In this document: one piece after another, positions 1 through 8,469 of the stretch
How the letters are laid out: each line of letters starts with the position of its first letter
Numbering within the stretch: the first letter of the stretch is position 1
Source: Ruminococcus sp. OA3
GTDB lineage: Bacteria; Bacillota; Clostridia; Lachnospirales; Lachnospiraceae
Assembly (NCBI RefSeq): GCF_022440845.1
Contig: NZ_JAKNTO010000001.1
Coordinates: 1,674,001 to 1,738,000 of the forward strand
DNA length: 64,000 nt
Direction: 5' to 3'
Position numbers and translations under genes: made by a program
Notes under the pieces: model-generated
What the model was told of the DNA's origin: nothing
Databases searched by the model: none
The model's input: the letters and a program-made list of their open reading frames with translations, nothing else

Positions 1-154
1 TACGGTCAAGAAGACCTGATCGTACGACGGAGCCTCCGCCGTAATGTAGCAGTACCTTGCTGCCGCCAAAGCGTTTTACGCATTCGCCGGCCTGTTCCTC
101 ACTCTGTCTGCCGAATACGAAATAAGTAGGGGCATAAAATGTAAAATTATCCAT
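1..154 (-). CDS. Iron-containing alcohol dehydrogenase, N-terminal part (cut by window edge)
   Basis: Reading leftward from ATG at 154, 51 codons remain before the window edge. The protein starts MDNFTFYAPTYFVFG and continues with a KVLLHYGGGSVVRSGL segment. This is the usual N-terminus of the Fe-ADH family (BdhA/YqhD-like NAD(P)H-dependent butanol/aldehyde reductases), where the GGGS-type loop belongs to the dinucleotide-binding half. A GGAGG site lies just upstream of the ATG (about 161-165). Metal ligands are in the missing C-terminal domain, so the exact substrate cannot be judged. It is divergent from the amidohydrolase at 384 with 229 bp between them, in which I saw no convincing promoter. 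Confidence 0.85.
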   Translation of the reverse strand, partial: MDNFTFYAPTYFVFGRQSEEQAGECVKRFGGSKVLLHYGGGSVVRSGLLDR

Positions 155-383
155 TGACTTCCTCCTTCTATCTTTGAAATAATTGATACTGACTTTAATT
201 TTACTACAAATGACAGCTAAAAGAAATGAAAAATCATAAATAGGGGGGAGTTGCCTGAATTTACTGGATTTTATATCATGATAATCCTATAATAATAGAC
301 ATAAAACAGATGATCCGCATGATGAGAGAACCAGATATAAAAGTGATTCTTCAGGGAATCGGCAAAAAACAGGAGGACACAGT

Positions 384-1649
384 ATGATACAGGAAATATA
401 TGATTATGTAAAGCAGCTGCAGATGATTGACACGCATGAACACCTTCCGGCATATGAGCACATGCGGGAGAAAAATGACGTAATCACAGAATTTCTGGCG
501 CACTATTTCAATGTCGATCTGGTAAGCGCAGGAATGTCCGGAAAAGAGTGTGCTGCGTTAAAGGGAAGTTCTTTGAACATTCTGGAGAAATGGGAAGTGC
601 TAAAGCCATACTGGGAAGTCTGCCGCCATACCGGATATGGGCAGTCCCTGCAGATTGCAGCGCGGGAGATATATGGCATTGACAGCATCTGTGCAGAGAC
701 CATAGAGGCTTTAGATGCCGCATATCAAAAAGGTTTTGATGGAAACCATTACCGGACAGTCCTGAAAGAGAAGTCCAAGATAAAGGTGTCGATACTGGAC
801 ACGTGGGGAGATGAAGGCTTTGACAGGGAATACTTTATTACTGCCAACAGGATTGATACGCTGATCCAGCCCCGGACGGGCAAGGATATGCTGGAACTGG
901 AACAGGCTGCGGGAGTCTGCATATCCTCATTTGAAGATTATCTCAGCGCGTGTGAGATCCGCCTTAACCAGTATGATAAGGTCAGTCATATATTAAAGCT
1001 TGGCATTGCATACTCACGTTCGCTTGACTTTCTGCCGGCAACAAGAGCAGAGGCTGAGGCAGCGTTTCTGAAACTCCTCCGATCCGGGGGCGGATACATA
1101 GATAAGGAGGAACAGATATATTACTGTGATCCTGTTCTCACGAATTATCTGTTTCGTTTCATTACCGGTCTTGCACAGGAAAAGGGAATGGTCATGCAGA
1201 TACATACCGGAATTCAGGAAGGGAACGGAAATATTCTTTCCAACAGCCGGCCGTCGCATTTGAATGAAATATTTCTGGAGTATCCGAAGATGAAATTTGA
1301 CCTGTTTCACATCGGCTATCCCTATCAGAGTGAGCTTGGCGCATTGTGCAAGATGTTTCCCAATGTTTTTGTAGATATGTGCTGGGCGCATATCGTATCA
1401 CCGGTTGCCGCCAGACAGATCTTAGACGAGTGGCTGGAACTGTTTTCTTTTTCCAAGATCAGTGGTTTCGGCGGGGATTATATGCTGATTGACGGTGTTT
1501 ACGGACATCAGTTTATGGCAAGGAATAACATTGCCAGGGTACTTTCCGGGAAGGTGGAAGAAGGGCTGATGGATACAGAGCAGGCGTGCCGTATCGGCAA
1601 GGCACTTTTGTATGACAATCCGGCAAGGATATTCGGCATTGAAGAATGA
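384..1649 (+). CDS. Amidohydrolase family (TIM-barrel metal-dependent hydrolase)
   Basis: A 421-aa protein with the metal-ligand set expected of the amidohydrolase superfamily: IDTHEH gives H18 and H20 at the first barrel strand, followed by H274 (MQIHTG), H309 (FHIGYP) and D365 (GFGGDYM). The C-terminal end (ALLYDNPARIFGI) is typical of Amidohydrolase_2 proteins, which hydrolyse or decarboxylate lactones and carboxylic acids; distant relatives include uronate isomerases. AGGAGG sits 8 nt before the ATG. It lies 144 bp upstream of the LacI regulator in the same direction as the sugar importer, so a role in catabolism of the imported compound is an inference. The substrate cannot be named. Confidence 0.85.
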   Translation: MIQEIYDYVKQLQMIDTHEHLPAYEHMREKNDVITEFLAHYFNVDLVSAGMSGKECAALKGSSLNILEKWEVLKPYWEVCRHTGYGQSLQIAAREIYGIDSICAETIEALDAAYQKGFDGNHYRTVLKEKSKIKVSILDTWGDEGFDREYFITANRIDTLIQPRTGKDMLELEQAAGVCISSFEDYLSACEIRLNQYDKVSHILKLGIAYSRSLDFLPATRAEAEAAFLKLLRSGGGYIDKEEQIYYCDPVLTNYLFRFITGLAQEKGMVMQIHTGIQEGNGNILSNSRPSHLNEIFLEYPKMKFDLFHIGYPYQSELGALCKMFPNVFVDMCWAHIVSPVAARQILDEWLELFSFSKISGFGGDYMLIDGVYGHQFMARNNIARVLSGKVEEGLMDTEQACRIGKALLYDNPARIFGIEE

Positions 1650-1725
1650 CATCGACTGTGTGAAGGACAGATGTTGTTGGGGAAAAGTTCCGAAACTGAG
1701 GGAAACATTTTGTGACAAACGTCAA

Positions 1726-1754
1726 TTGTCAGGCGGCAGAATATGATATATAAT
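1726..1754 (+). promoter_or_regulatory. Promoter of the lacI-type gene
   Basis: TTGTCA at 1726-1731, a 17-nt spacer and TATAAT at 1749-1754. The expected start of transcription is near 1761, just upstream of the first CGTGTG operator. An in-frame ATG at 1743 lies inside this promoter, which supports the later ATG at 1794 as the true start. Confidence 0.75.
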
Positions 1755-1768
1755 GAACTCATACGATA

Positions 1769-1782
1769 CGTGTGCGGACACG
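1769..1782. promoter_or_regulatory. LacI-type operator, copy 1 (autoregulatory)
   Basis: The 14-mer CGTGTGCGGACACG has CGTGT/ACACG arms around a CG-centred core, the usual symmetry of LacI-family sites. It lies between the -10 box (1749-1754) and the ribosome site of the regulator, a position suited to blocking its own transcription. It differs by one base from copies 2 and 3. Confidence 0.7.
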
Positions 1783-1793
1783 TTGGAGGCACT

Positions 1794-2825
1794 ATGAAAA
1801 TAACGATTAAAAAAATTGCGGAAGTGGCGGGTGTATCGAGGGGCACCGTAGACCGGGCGCTGAATCACCGGAGAGGAGTAAATCCTGAGGTTGCAAAACG
1901 GATTATCGAGATTGCCGATCAGCTGGGATATCAGCCGGATCTTGCGGCGAAAGGACTTGCGGCGAAACGATATGCTCCGAAGCGGATTGGAATTCTACTG
2001 TGTTCCGGAGGAAATCCCTTTTTTGACGAGGTGATGGAAGGGATCAGGGATGCACTGGATGAGCTGAAAGTGTTTGAAGTCAAAAGCTCCATGAAATTTA
2101 CAAAAGGTTTTGATTTAAAAGATCAGTTGAAAAAGCTGGATGAATTCCGGCAGGAGGGAATAGACGGACTGGTGCTCACGCCGGTATATTCGGAACTCGT
2201 GGCTGAAAAGCTGAAAGAAATGAAGCGGGAAGGGATAACCGTTGTCACCATTAACACGGATATCGATGATTCGGACAGGCTGGCTTATGTGGGCTGTGAT
2301 TACGTTAAAAGCGGGAAGGCTGCCGCAGGACTGCTGGGCATGATGGATTCAGGAAAAGAAGAACGCGTCATATTAGTTGTGGGGTCCCAGATGGTGCTGG
2401 CACAGGCGGAGCGGTTAAAGGGCATCTTTGATACACTCAGAGATGGTTACAAAAATATCAGGGTGACAAGGATTATTGAAAATAATGAGGATGATGAAAC
2501 TTCCTACCGGCTGATCAGGGAGGCACTGCAGGAAGATCCCGGTCTTATGGGAATCTGTTTTGCAGGTGCAGGACAGGAGGGCGGTCTCCGGGCGATCAAA
2601 GAATCGGGACGGGGAGGCAAACTCCGGGTTATCACCTATGATCTGACGGAGGTGGTCAAAGGATACCTGAGGGATGATGTGGTTTTTGCGACGGTGTGCC
2701 AGGAACCGTATAAGCAGGGCTATCTTGGGGTTGATATTCTGGGAAAATATCTGCTGACCGGCAAACATCCTGTAGAGCCATGTGTATATATGCATATTTA
2801 TATAGCAACGAAGTATACCGTATAG
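1794..2825 (+). CDS. LacI/GalR-family transcriptional regulator
   Basis: 343 aa from ATG 1794, with GGAGG about 6 nt upstream. Residues 1-24 carry the LacI helix-turn-helix (IKKIAEVAGVSRGTVDRALN), followed by the hinge helix and a periplasmic-binding-protein-like effector domain beginning RIGILLCSGGNPFFDEVMEGI. The effector domain resembles sugar-binding proteins of the ribose class and matches the type of importer encoded downstream. Three CGTGTGCG(A/G)ACACG dyads flank this gene and the next one, so it probably represses itself and the downstream importer operon until a ligand is bound. A longer reading from ATG 1743 is rejected because that ATG lies inside the promoter. Confidence 0.92.
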   Translation: MKITIKKIAEVAGVSRGTVDRALNHRRGVNPEVAKRIIEIADQLGYQPDLAAKGLAAKRYAPKRIGILLCSGGNPFFDEVMEGIRDALDELKVFEVKSSMKFTKGFDLKDQLKKLDEFRQEGIDGLVLTPVYSELVAEKLKEMKREGITVVTINTDIDDSDRLAYVGCDYVKSGKAAAGLLGMMDSGKEERVILVVGSQMVLAQAERLKGIFDTLRDGYKNIRVTRIIENNEDDETSYRLIREALQEDPGLMGICFAGAGQEGGLRAIKESGRGGKLRVITYDLTEVVKGYLRDDVVFATVCQEPYKQGYLGVDILGKYLLTGKHPVEPCVYMHIYIATKYTV

Positions 2826-2826
2826 A

Positions 2827-2857
2827 TTTTTCTCTTTACAACGTGTAAAGAGAAAAA
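2827..2857. repeat. Perfect 14-bp inverted repeat after lacI
   Basis: Arms 2827-2840 and 2844-2857 pair perfectly around ACG, with a T-run opening and an A-run closing the dyad. There is no T-run after it on the plus strand, so it is a poor terminator for lacI. A possible -35 box (TTTACA, 2835-2840) lies in the left arm and a TATGAT at 2860-2865 follows, giving a weak promoter for the next gene with a long 19-nt spacer. Confidence 0.5.
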
Positions 2858-2870
2858 AATATGATATAAA

Positions 2871-2884
2871 CGTGTGCGAACACG
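2871..2884. promoter_or_regulatory. LacI-type operator, copy 2
   Basis: CGTGTGCGAACACG, identical to copy 3 and one base different from copy 1. It directly follows an AT-rich ATATGATATA stretch also found in the lacI promoter, so it sits where a repressor would block the importer operon promoter. Confidence 0.7.
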
Positions 2885-2990
2885 ACAAAGTAATAAAAGT
2901 GAGGAGGAAATGTCTAAAGGATCAATAAAAAAAGAAACAGGAGATGAAATATGCTGTGTTCTTATGACACAGTTAAAATTAAACAGCAAT

Positions 2991-3004
2991 CGTGTGCGAA
3001 CACG
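2991..3004. promoter_or_regulatory. LacI-type operator, copy 3
   Basis: Second exact copy of CGTGTGCGAACACG, 120 bp after copy 2 and 34 bp before the ATG of the UroD-like gene. Two identical sites in the leader could allow DNA looping. Confidence 0.7.
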
Positions 3005-3037
3005 AAAACAAAATGTGAAAAGGGAGGAATCACAATT

Positions 3038-4297
3038 ATGACATCAAAGGAAAGAGTAAACTGCGCGTTTGCGCATAAGCAGCCGGACAAAGTACCGATG
3101 GATATTGGAGGAATGTCGTGCTCACAGATGCATGTGACAAATGTAGCAAAATTGCGCGAATATTACGGGCTTGAGAAGCGGCCGGTCAAGACATGGGACG
3201 TGTTCAGCATGGTTGGCCTGATTGAAGATGACCTGAAGGACGCCATGGGTGTGGACGTTGAATTTATCAAATCATATGGGGGTATGTTTGGTTTCAAGGA
3301 CACGGGTAAGTGGAAAGAAATGAAATACATGGGCGTGGACCTGCTTGTTCCGGAGAGATTTGAATACAGTGACGACGGAAAAGGCGGATTGTACGTGTAC
3401 CCGCAGGGAGACAGAAACGCTCCCCCGAGCGGACATATGCCGGCAGGCGGCTTTTATTTTGACAACATCGAGCGTGAGAAACCGATTGATGAAGACAACA
3501 TGAATGTGGAAGACAATCTGGAAGAATTCCAGGCAGCTTCTGAGGCCGAGCTGGAATACTACCGCAGGGAAGTGGAAAAATACCGGGACAGCACGAGAGC
3601 GGTAGTTCTGGATGTGGGGGGCTCAGCACTGGGGGATGCTGCATTTGTGCCTGGTCCGGGACTCAAGGACCCGAAGGGAATCCGCACCGTTACCGGCTGG
3701 ATGACCGCTCCGCTTTTGTATCCGGAGTATACCGCGGAAGTATTCGACCGTCAGAGCGACATGGCGATCGAAAACTGGAAAAAGTTTTATGAGATTGTAG
3801 GGAGTATCGCAGATGTTGTGTTTATATGCGGGACAGACCTGGGCAATCAGAGATCACGTATGTGTTCAGCCGATACCTACGAGGAGTATTACCATCCTTA
3901 TTACCAGAAAATGAATAACTGGATCCATGAGAATACGAATTGGAAAACACTGAAACACACTTGTGGTGCGGTATTCGATGTTATCCCTCAGCTGATTGAG
4001 AGTGGATTTGATTCTGTGAATCCGGTTCAGTGTTCTGCGGCGGGCATGGACCCTGAAAGGCTGAAAGCCGCATACGGGGATGACATGCTGTTCTGGGGTG
4101 CCGGAGTTGACACACAGAGAGTACTCCCGTTCGGTACACCGGAGGAGGTGAGAGAGCAGGTTCTGAGACGCTGTGAAGTTTTCTCAAAAGACGGAGGTTT
4201 TATCTTTGGAGCCATCCACTGTATTCAGTGCAACACGCCTCGGGAAAATATCATTGCCATGATCGATGCACTGCATGAATTTAATGGTGATAAATAA
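3038..4297 (+). CDS. Uroporphyrinogen decarboxylase (URO-D)/methyltransferase family protein
   Basis: 419 aa from ATG 3038 with GGGAGG 11 nt upstream; a longer open frame from 2951 runs through operator copy 3 and is not used. The N-terminus (MTSKERVNCAFAHKQPDKVPMDIGG) and the C-terminal GFIFGAIHCIQCNTPRENI segment are those of the URO-D superfamily group that includes MtaA/MtbA corrinoid methyltransferases. True heme-pathway HemE proteins are shorter and stand in hem clusters. Members beside sugar importers in Clostridia are common but poorly defined. No corrinoid protein is encoded nearby, so methyl transfer remains unproven. It is the first gene after the operators and heads the importer operon. 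Confidence 0.85.
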   Translation: MTSKERVNCAFAHKQPDKVPMDIGGMSCSQMHVTNVAKLREYYGLEKRPVKTWDVFSMVGLIEDDLKDAMGVDVEFIKSYGGMFGFKDTGKWKEMKYMGVDLLVPERFEYSDDGKGGLYVYPQGDRNAPPSGHMPAGGFYFDNIEREKPIDEDNMNVEDNLEEFQAASEAELEYYRREVEKYRDSTRAVVLDVGGSALGDAAFVPGPGLKDPKGIRTVTGWMTAPLLYPEYTAEVFDRQSDMAIENWKKFYEIVGSIADVVFICGTDLGNQRSRMCSADTYEEYYHPYYQKMNNWIHENTNWKTLKHTCGAVFDVIPQLIESGFDSVNPVQCSAAGMDPERLKAAYGDDMLFWGAGVDTQRVLPFGTPEEVREQVLRRCEVFSKDGGFIFGAIHCIQCNTPRENIIAMIDALHEFNGDK

Positions 4298-4353
4298 AAG
4301 AAACACGAATGAAGAAAGAGGAATGACAAGATGTATGGAGTGAGGAAGAAATT

Positions 4354-5403
4354 ATGGATGGAAATAAAACTGTAGAATTCAGGGCACAGAAGAGGCCTCT
4401 TTTGAAAAGAATAACCAGTACGTCCGAGTTCAGCGTCTTTGTTGCACTGGTTATATTGATTATTGCGATGAGCTTTGCAAGTCCGGTGTTTATGACGCCT
4501 ACTAATATTTTTAATGTGCTCAATCAGATATCGCGCTACGGTATTATCGCGGTGGGGATGAGCCTGATCATTATTTCCGGCGGTATCGACCTGTCGGTAG
4601 GATATGTTGTCGGGATAACGGCATGCTACTGTGCATACTTCAGTTCCGAAGCCGTGAATATGCCGTGGCCGGTAGTTCTGATCGTTATCCTGCTCATGGG
4701 AGCGGCGATTGGTCTGGTGAATGGTCTGATTGTTACCAGGCTGAATATCGTTCCCTTCATTGTGACACTTGCGATGGGAAAAATCCTGTCCGGTGCCACA
4801 CTGCTGCTCACGCAGGGACGGCCGATATTTTTTAACTCATACTTATCCCTGCTGGGCGGCGGCTATATCGGAGCCGTGCCGGTTGCCGTAATTGTCATGT
4901 TCCTGGCGGTTGTTGCGGGGACGGTATTTACAACAAAGACGCTGACCGGACGCAATATCTATGCGATCGGCAACAATGAGCGGGCTGCCACACTTTCCGG
5001 TATTAAAGTAAACAAGCTGAAATGCCTGACATACGTCATCACCAGCACGCTGTGTGCACTCTGCGGGATCATTGTTGCAGGAAATCTGGGGAGTGCAGAC
5101 GCGGCACTGGGGAAAAACTATGAAACGGATGTTATCGCAGCTGTCGTCATCGGCGGCGTTGCCATGAGCGGCGGTGAAGGTACGGTATGGGGCTCACTGA
5201 TCGGTGCTGCTATTATGGGTATCCTGAAGAATGCGTTTGTCCTGCTGGGGGTTTCCGCGTACTGGCAGTCTATCGTGATTGGAATCGTGATTGTTGCCGC
5301 GGTAGCGCTCGACAGTTTCCGAACGGCGTCTGCCGAGAAGGTACACAAAGAAAATGCAGAGAGAATCGCAAAAGAATCTGCAAAGCAGGCAAAGAATAAA
5401 TGA
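4354..5403 (+). CDS. Sugar ABC transporter permease (RbsC/YtfT-like)
   Basis: 349 aa, strongly hydrophobic, with about 8-10 membrane segments from residue 28 to 320. GGIDLSVG (residues about 74-81) and the later AVVIGGVAMSGGEGTVWGS loop are hallmarks of the BPD_transp_2 family that forms the channel of ribose/galactose/xylose-type importers (CUT2). The last 25 residues are a charged cytoplasmic tail. A GAGGAAG-like site precedes the ATG. It acts with the lipoprotein at 5490 and the duplicated ATPase at 6751. Only one permease is present, as is usual for RbsC-type systems. Confidence 0.93.
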   Translation: MDGNKTVEFRAQKRPLLKRITSTSEFSVFVALVILIIAMSFASPVFMTPTNIFNVLNQISRYGIIAVGMSLIIISGGIDLSVGYVVGITACYCAYFSSEAVNMPWPVVLIVILLMGAAIGLVNGLIVTRLNIVPFIVTLAMGKILSGATLLLTQGRPIFFNSYLSLLGGGYIGAVPVAVIVMFLAVVAGTVFTTKTLTGRNIYAIGNNERAATLSGIKVNKLKCLTYVITSTLCALCGIIVAGNLGSADAALGKNYETDVIAAVVIGGVAMSGGEGTVWGSLIGAAIMGILKNAFVLLGVSAYWQSIVIGIVIVAAVALDSFRTASAEKVHKENAERIAKESAKQAKNK

Positions 5404-5489
5404 TCATGACCTGTAACAGACATACTCTCATGTACAATACCCGAAAGGGCTTGTAAATACATGTAAAGCGAATGAGAAGGAGGAAAACA

Positions 5490-6626
5490 ATGAAAAGAAA
5501 TTTAGCACTTTTACTGGCACTCGTAATGGTATTGATGACCTGTTTTGCGGGCTGTTCTGCAGAACCCCCAAAGTCCGGGGAAGCAAAGAAAGCGGAGGAA
5601 ACCCCTGCTGCCGGAGGCGACACAGCAGATACCCAGGAGGAGGAAAAGGCAGATACAGCCGATACATCCGGCGGTGATGCCGCGGAACCTGCAGCATTAT
5701 CTGCAGACCTGCAGACGATCTACGACAAACTGACGCACAAACCGGTGGCAAACGACACAGGAAAAGAATTCAGGATTGCAGTGCTGTGTGTCATGAACAA
5801 TTCGTTCTGGTACGATGTTGTCAACGGAATCGAAGAGATTACCCAGCTGATGGCGGACCCCTCCTACAACTGTACGGTTGACATGGTTACGATCGAAGGC
5901 CATGAAGGGCAGTTGTTTGCAGAGGCGATTGATAACTGTGTGACCATGCAGTATGATGCGATCTGCACCGTAGGTACTTCGGAAGCCATCATCCCGGCTG
6001 TGGACAGAGCTACCGCGGCAGGAATTCCAGTTTATACGTTTAACTCTGATGTTGCAGACTCCAGCAGAGTCTGCTTCACGGGACAGGACCTGTATGCAGC
6101 AGGTGTCAAGGCAGGCGAAACGATTGTGGACCTGATTGACGGCAAAGGCAAAGTGGCAATCATCACCGGTTATTTTACGGTACCCGCTCATGAAGACCGC
6201 CGCCTGGGAGCCATGGAAGTATTTGATAAGTATGATGAGATCGAGATCGTAGGAGAAGTTGAGAACCATGATTCCAATGATGAAGGTTACACCTATACAA
6301 AGGACTTCCTCACAGCAAATCCTGATCTGGCGGCCATCTATATCACGGCAGGAGGCCAGCAGGGTGTAACAAAGGCACTGGATGAGATGAATATCAAAGG
6401 CGAAGTGAAAGTTGTAATGTTTGACTTCATGGAAGAGGTTATCGATGCCCTTTATGATGGCAGCGTTCAGGCGACCATCGGACAGGACCCATATGCTCAG
6501 GGCGCAAATCCTGTATGCCTTGCTTACAATCAGCTTGTAACAGGCACACCGGAAGTGGAAGGCAATGACTTTACAAATCTGGACGTTGTAACGCCTGATA
6601 ATGTCGCAGAATACTTCCCGAGATAA
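5490..6626 (+). CDS. Sugar-binding lipoprotein of the ABC importer (RbsB-like)
   Basis: 378 aa from ATG 5490 (GAAGGAGG at 5476-5483). A lipoprotein signal (LMTCFAGCS) ends at Cys22 or so, followed by an Ala/Glu/Asp-rich linker to about residue 70 and a Peripl_BP_4 fold beginning FRIAVLCVMNNSFWYDVVNGIEE. The domain is of the ribose/inositol type and would deliver the ligand to the RbsC-like permease outside the membrane. The fold is the same as the effector domain of the LacI regulator nearby. A strong hairpin follows in the mRNA and may raise the level of this component. Confidence 0.93.
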   Translation: MKRNLALLLALVMVLMTCFAGCSAEPPKSGEAKKAEETPAAGGDTADTQEEEKADTADTSGGDAAEPAALSADLQTIYDKLTHKPVANDTGKEFRIAVLCVMNNSFWYDVVNGIEEITQLMADPSYNCTVDMVTIEGHEGQLFAEAIDNCVTMQYDAICTVGTSEAIIPAVDRATAAGIPVYTFNSDVADSSRVCFTGQDLYAAGVKAGETIVDLIDGKGKVAIITGYFTVPAHEDRRLGAMEVFDKYDEIEIVGEVENHDSNDEGYTYTKDFLTANPDLAAIYITAGGQQGVTKALDEMNIKGEVKVVMFDFMEEVIDALYDGSVQATIGQDPYAQGANPVCLAYNQLVTGTPEVEGNDFTNLDVVTPDNVAEYFPR

Positions 6627-6646
6627 CAGGTATCAAATAATAGCTG

Positions 6647-6674
6647 CTGCCGGTCCCGTGACACGGACCGGCAG
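6647..6674 (+). other. Intercistronic hairpin after the binding-protein gene
   Basis: CTGCCGGTCC pairs with GGACCGGCAG around an 8-nt loop. Only AAAAATATG follows, with no T-run, so it is more likely an mRNA 3'-end stabiliser or partial terminator between the binding protein and the ATPase than a full stop. Confidence 0.55.
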
Positions 6675-6750
6675 AAAAATATGTTCGAATAGTTTGCCGG
6701 ATATAAATAAAATGAAAAACTGATTTTACAAACCTTACGGGAGGATCAGT

Positions 6751-8274
6751 ATGAGTCAGAAAGAAATCTATAAGATCAATGGAATCACGAAAGAATTTCC
6801 AGGGGTAAAAGCTCTGGACAATGTGGATTTGGAAATACGCGAAGGCGAGATACATGCGATCGTCGGTGAAAACGGTGCGGGTAAATCGACTTTGATGAAC
6901 ATACTCTCCGGAGTCTATACGCCCACTGAGGGGGTCATAGAATTTGACGGACAGCCGGTCAAGCTCAGAAATCCTCTGGATGCGCAGCGTATTGGCATTG
7001 CCATGATACATCAGGAGCTGTCGCTGTCCGGGGCACTTAGCATTGCAGAAAATATTTTTCAGGCACGTCTTCCCAGGGGAAAGCTGGGGCTGCTTGATAA
7101 GGACAAACTGATGCAGGACAGTCTGAAATATCTGCACGAAGTGGGGCTTGACGGAATGGATCCGAATACGAAAGTCCGTGACATCAATGTTTCCCAGCAG
7201 CAGCAGGTTGAAATCGCGAAGGCACTGTCTGTGAATTCAAAGGTTCTGATTCTCGATGAACCAACCTCGTCGCTGACTGCAGGGGAGGCAAACAGGCTGC
7301 TTGGAATTATGCAGGAACTGAAGTCCAAGGGGATAACCATGCTGTTTATCACCCACAAGCTGGACGAGGTTATGCGTGTCAGTGACAGATTTACCGTTTT
7401 TCGGGACGGTTGTAAGATCGGTACCTGTATAACGGCGGAATCTACAATGGAAGATATGATCACTATGATGGTAGGGAGACAGTACAGTAAAAAATATGTC
7501 AGGGACCATTATATGACGGACTATTCCAGTGCCAAACCGATACTGGAAGTTGAAAATCTGAATGTTCCGACCAAAGTTTTTGATATGAACTTTAAACTTT
7601 ACGAGGGCGAGATCCTTGGAATCACCGGACTTGTCGGTGCAGGACGAAGTGAGGTACTGCAGAGTGTTTTCGGTGCCGATAAGCGGGACAGCGGAATCAT
7701 CAAAATAGACGGAAAACAGGTCCCCGTCAAAAATACACTGGACGCCATTAAAAATGGTATGGGGCTCGTGCCGGAGGGCAGAAAACAGCAGGGAATACTC
7801 TCAAAGCTGTCTGTCAAGTCTAATGTTTCTGTCGTTAACCTGCGTTATATCAGAGGAAAACTGGGGTTTCTCAGTAAAAAGCTGGAAGAAGAGAAAGTAA
7901 AGGAATATGCAGCGAGACTGAGTATCAAAACACCGACGCTGGAACAGAAGATTACAAAGCTGAGCGGGGGAAATCAGCAGAAGGCGATCATTGCCAGATG
8001 GCTGATGAACAATCCCAGGATCCTGTTTCTGGACGAACCGACACAGGGGATTGATGTGGGGACTAAAACAGAGATCTATAAGATTATTGATTCACTCGCC
8101 AAAATGGGGCTGAGCATCATTATGGTATCCTCTGAGATGGTCGAGAACATTTCCCTGTGTGACCGGATTATCGTCATGTATGAGGGGCGGGTGACTGGTG
8201 AGGTCATGCATTCAGAAGCGGCGGAGGACAGAATCATGACGTATGCCTCCGGTCAGGCGGATGCAGTGTCGTAG
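6751..8274 (+). CDS. Sugar ABC transporter ATP-binding protein, two NBDs (RbsA/MglA-like)
   Basis: 507 aa containing two ABC domains. The first has GENGAGKST (Walker A) and SQQQQVEIAKAL signature, then LILDEPTSSL (Walker B). The second has the degenerate Walker A GLVGAGRSEVL, the signature LSGGNQQKAIIARWL and Walker B LFLDEPTQGID. This pairing of one normal and one degenerate site is typical of CUT2 ATPases. GGGAGG lies 8 nt before the ATG. It powers the permease at 4354 and ends the operon, followed by a strong terminator. Confidence 0.95.
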   Translation: MSQKEIYKINGITKEFPGVKALDNVDLEIREGEIHAIVGENGAGKSTLMNILSGVYTPTEGVIEFDGQPVKLRNPLDAQRIGIAMIHQELSLSGALSIAENIFQARLPRGKLGLLDKDKLMQDSLKYLHEVGLDGMDPNTKVRDINVSQQQQVEIAKALSVNSKVLILDEPTSSLTAGEANRLLGIMQELKSKGITMLFITHKLDEVMRVSDRFTVFRDGCKIGTCITAESTMEDMITMMVGRQYSKKYVRDHYMTDYSSAKPILEVENLNVPTKVFDMNFKLYEGEILGITGLVGAGRSEVLQSVFGADKRDSGIIKIDGKQVPVKNTLDAIKNGMGLVPEGRKQQGILSKLSVKSNVSVVNLRYIRGKLGFLSKKLEEEKVKEYAARLSIKTPTLEQKITKLSGGNQQKAIIARWLMNNPRILFLDEPTQGIDVGTKTEIYKIIDSLAKMGLSIIMVSSEMVENISLCDRIIVMYEGRVTGEVMHSEAAEDRIMTYASGQADAVS

Positions 8275-8280
8275 GACGAT

Positions 8281-8319
8281 AAAAGCGAAATGCAGACGAA
8301 ACGCTGTATTTCGCTTTTT
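8281..8319 (+). terminator. Terminator of the sugar importer operon
   Basis: AAAAGCGAAATGCAG pairs with CTGTATTTCGCTTTT (one G-U pair) around an 8-nt loop, ending in a T-run. Confidence 0.85.
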
Positions 8320-8353
8320 ATAATGTCAGAAAGAGGCTGTTAAATATTTCAGG

Positions 8354-8382
8354 TTGTCGTTCGGTTTTTGAACCGTTATAAT
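8354..8382 (+). promoter_or_regulatory. Promoter of the AraC-type gene
   Basis: TTGTCG at 8354-8359, 17-nt spacer, TATAAT at 8377-8382. The spacer contains an inverted repeat CGGTT-TTTG-AACCG (8362-8375) that could be a regulator site. Confidence 0.7.
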
Positions 8383-8469
8383 GAGACAGGCTCTCTTTTT
8401 GGTGCATGAAAAGAGAGGAAAAAACCAGATAAAACGATTAGAATAACAGTATGAAAAGGAGCAGACAGT

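Noticed and set aside
1743-1793. Upstream start for the LacI gene
   Set aside because: The ATG at 1743 lies within the -35/-10 region of a TTGTCA-17-TATAAT promoter and has no ribosome site.
2827-2857. Terminator for lacI
   Set aside because: The perfect hairpin is followed by an A-run, not a T-run, on the coding strand.
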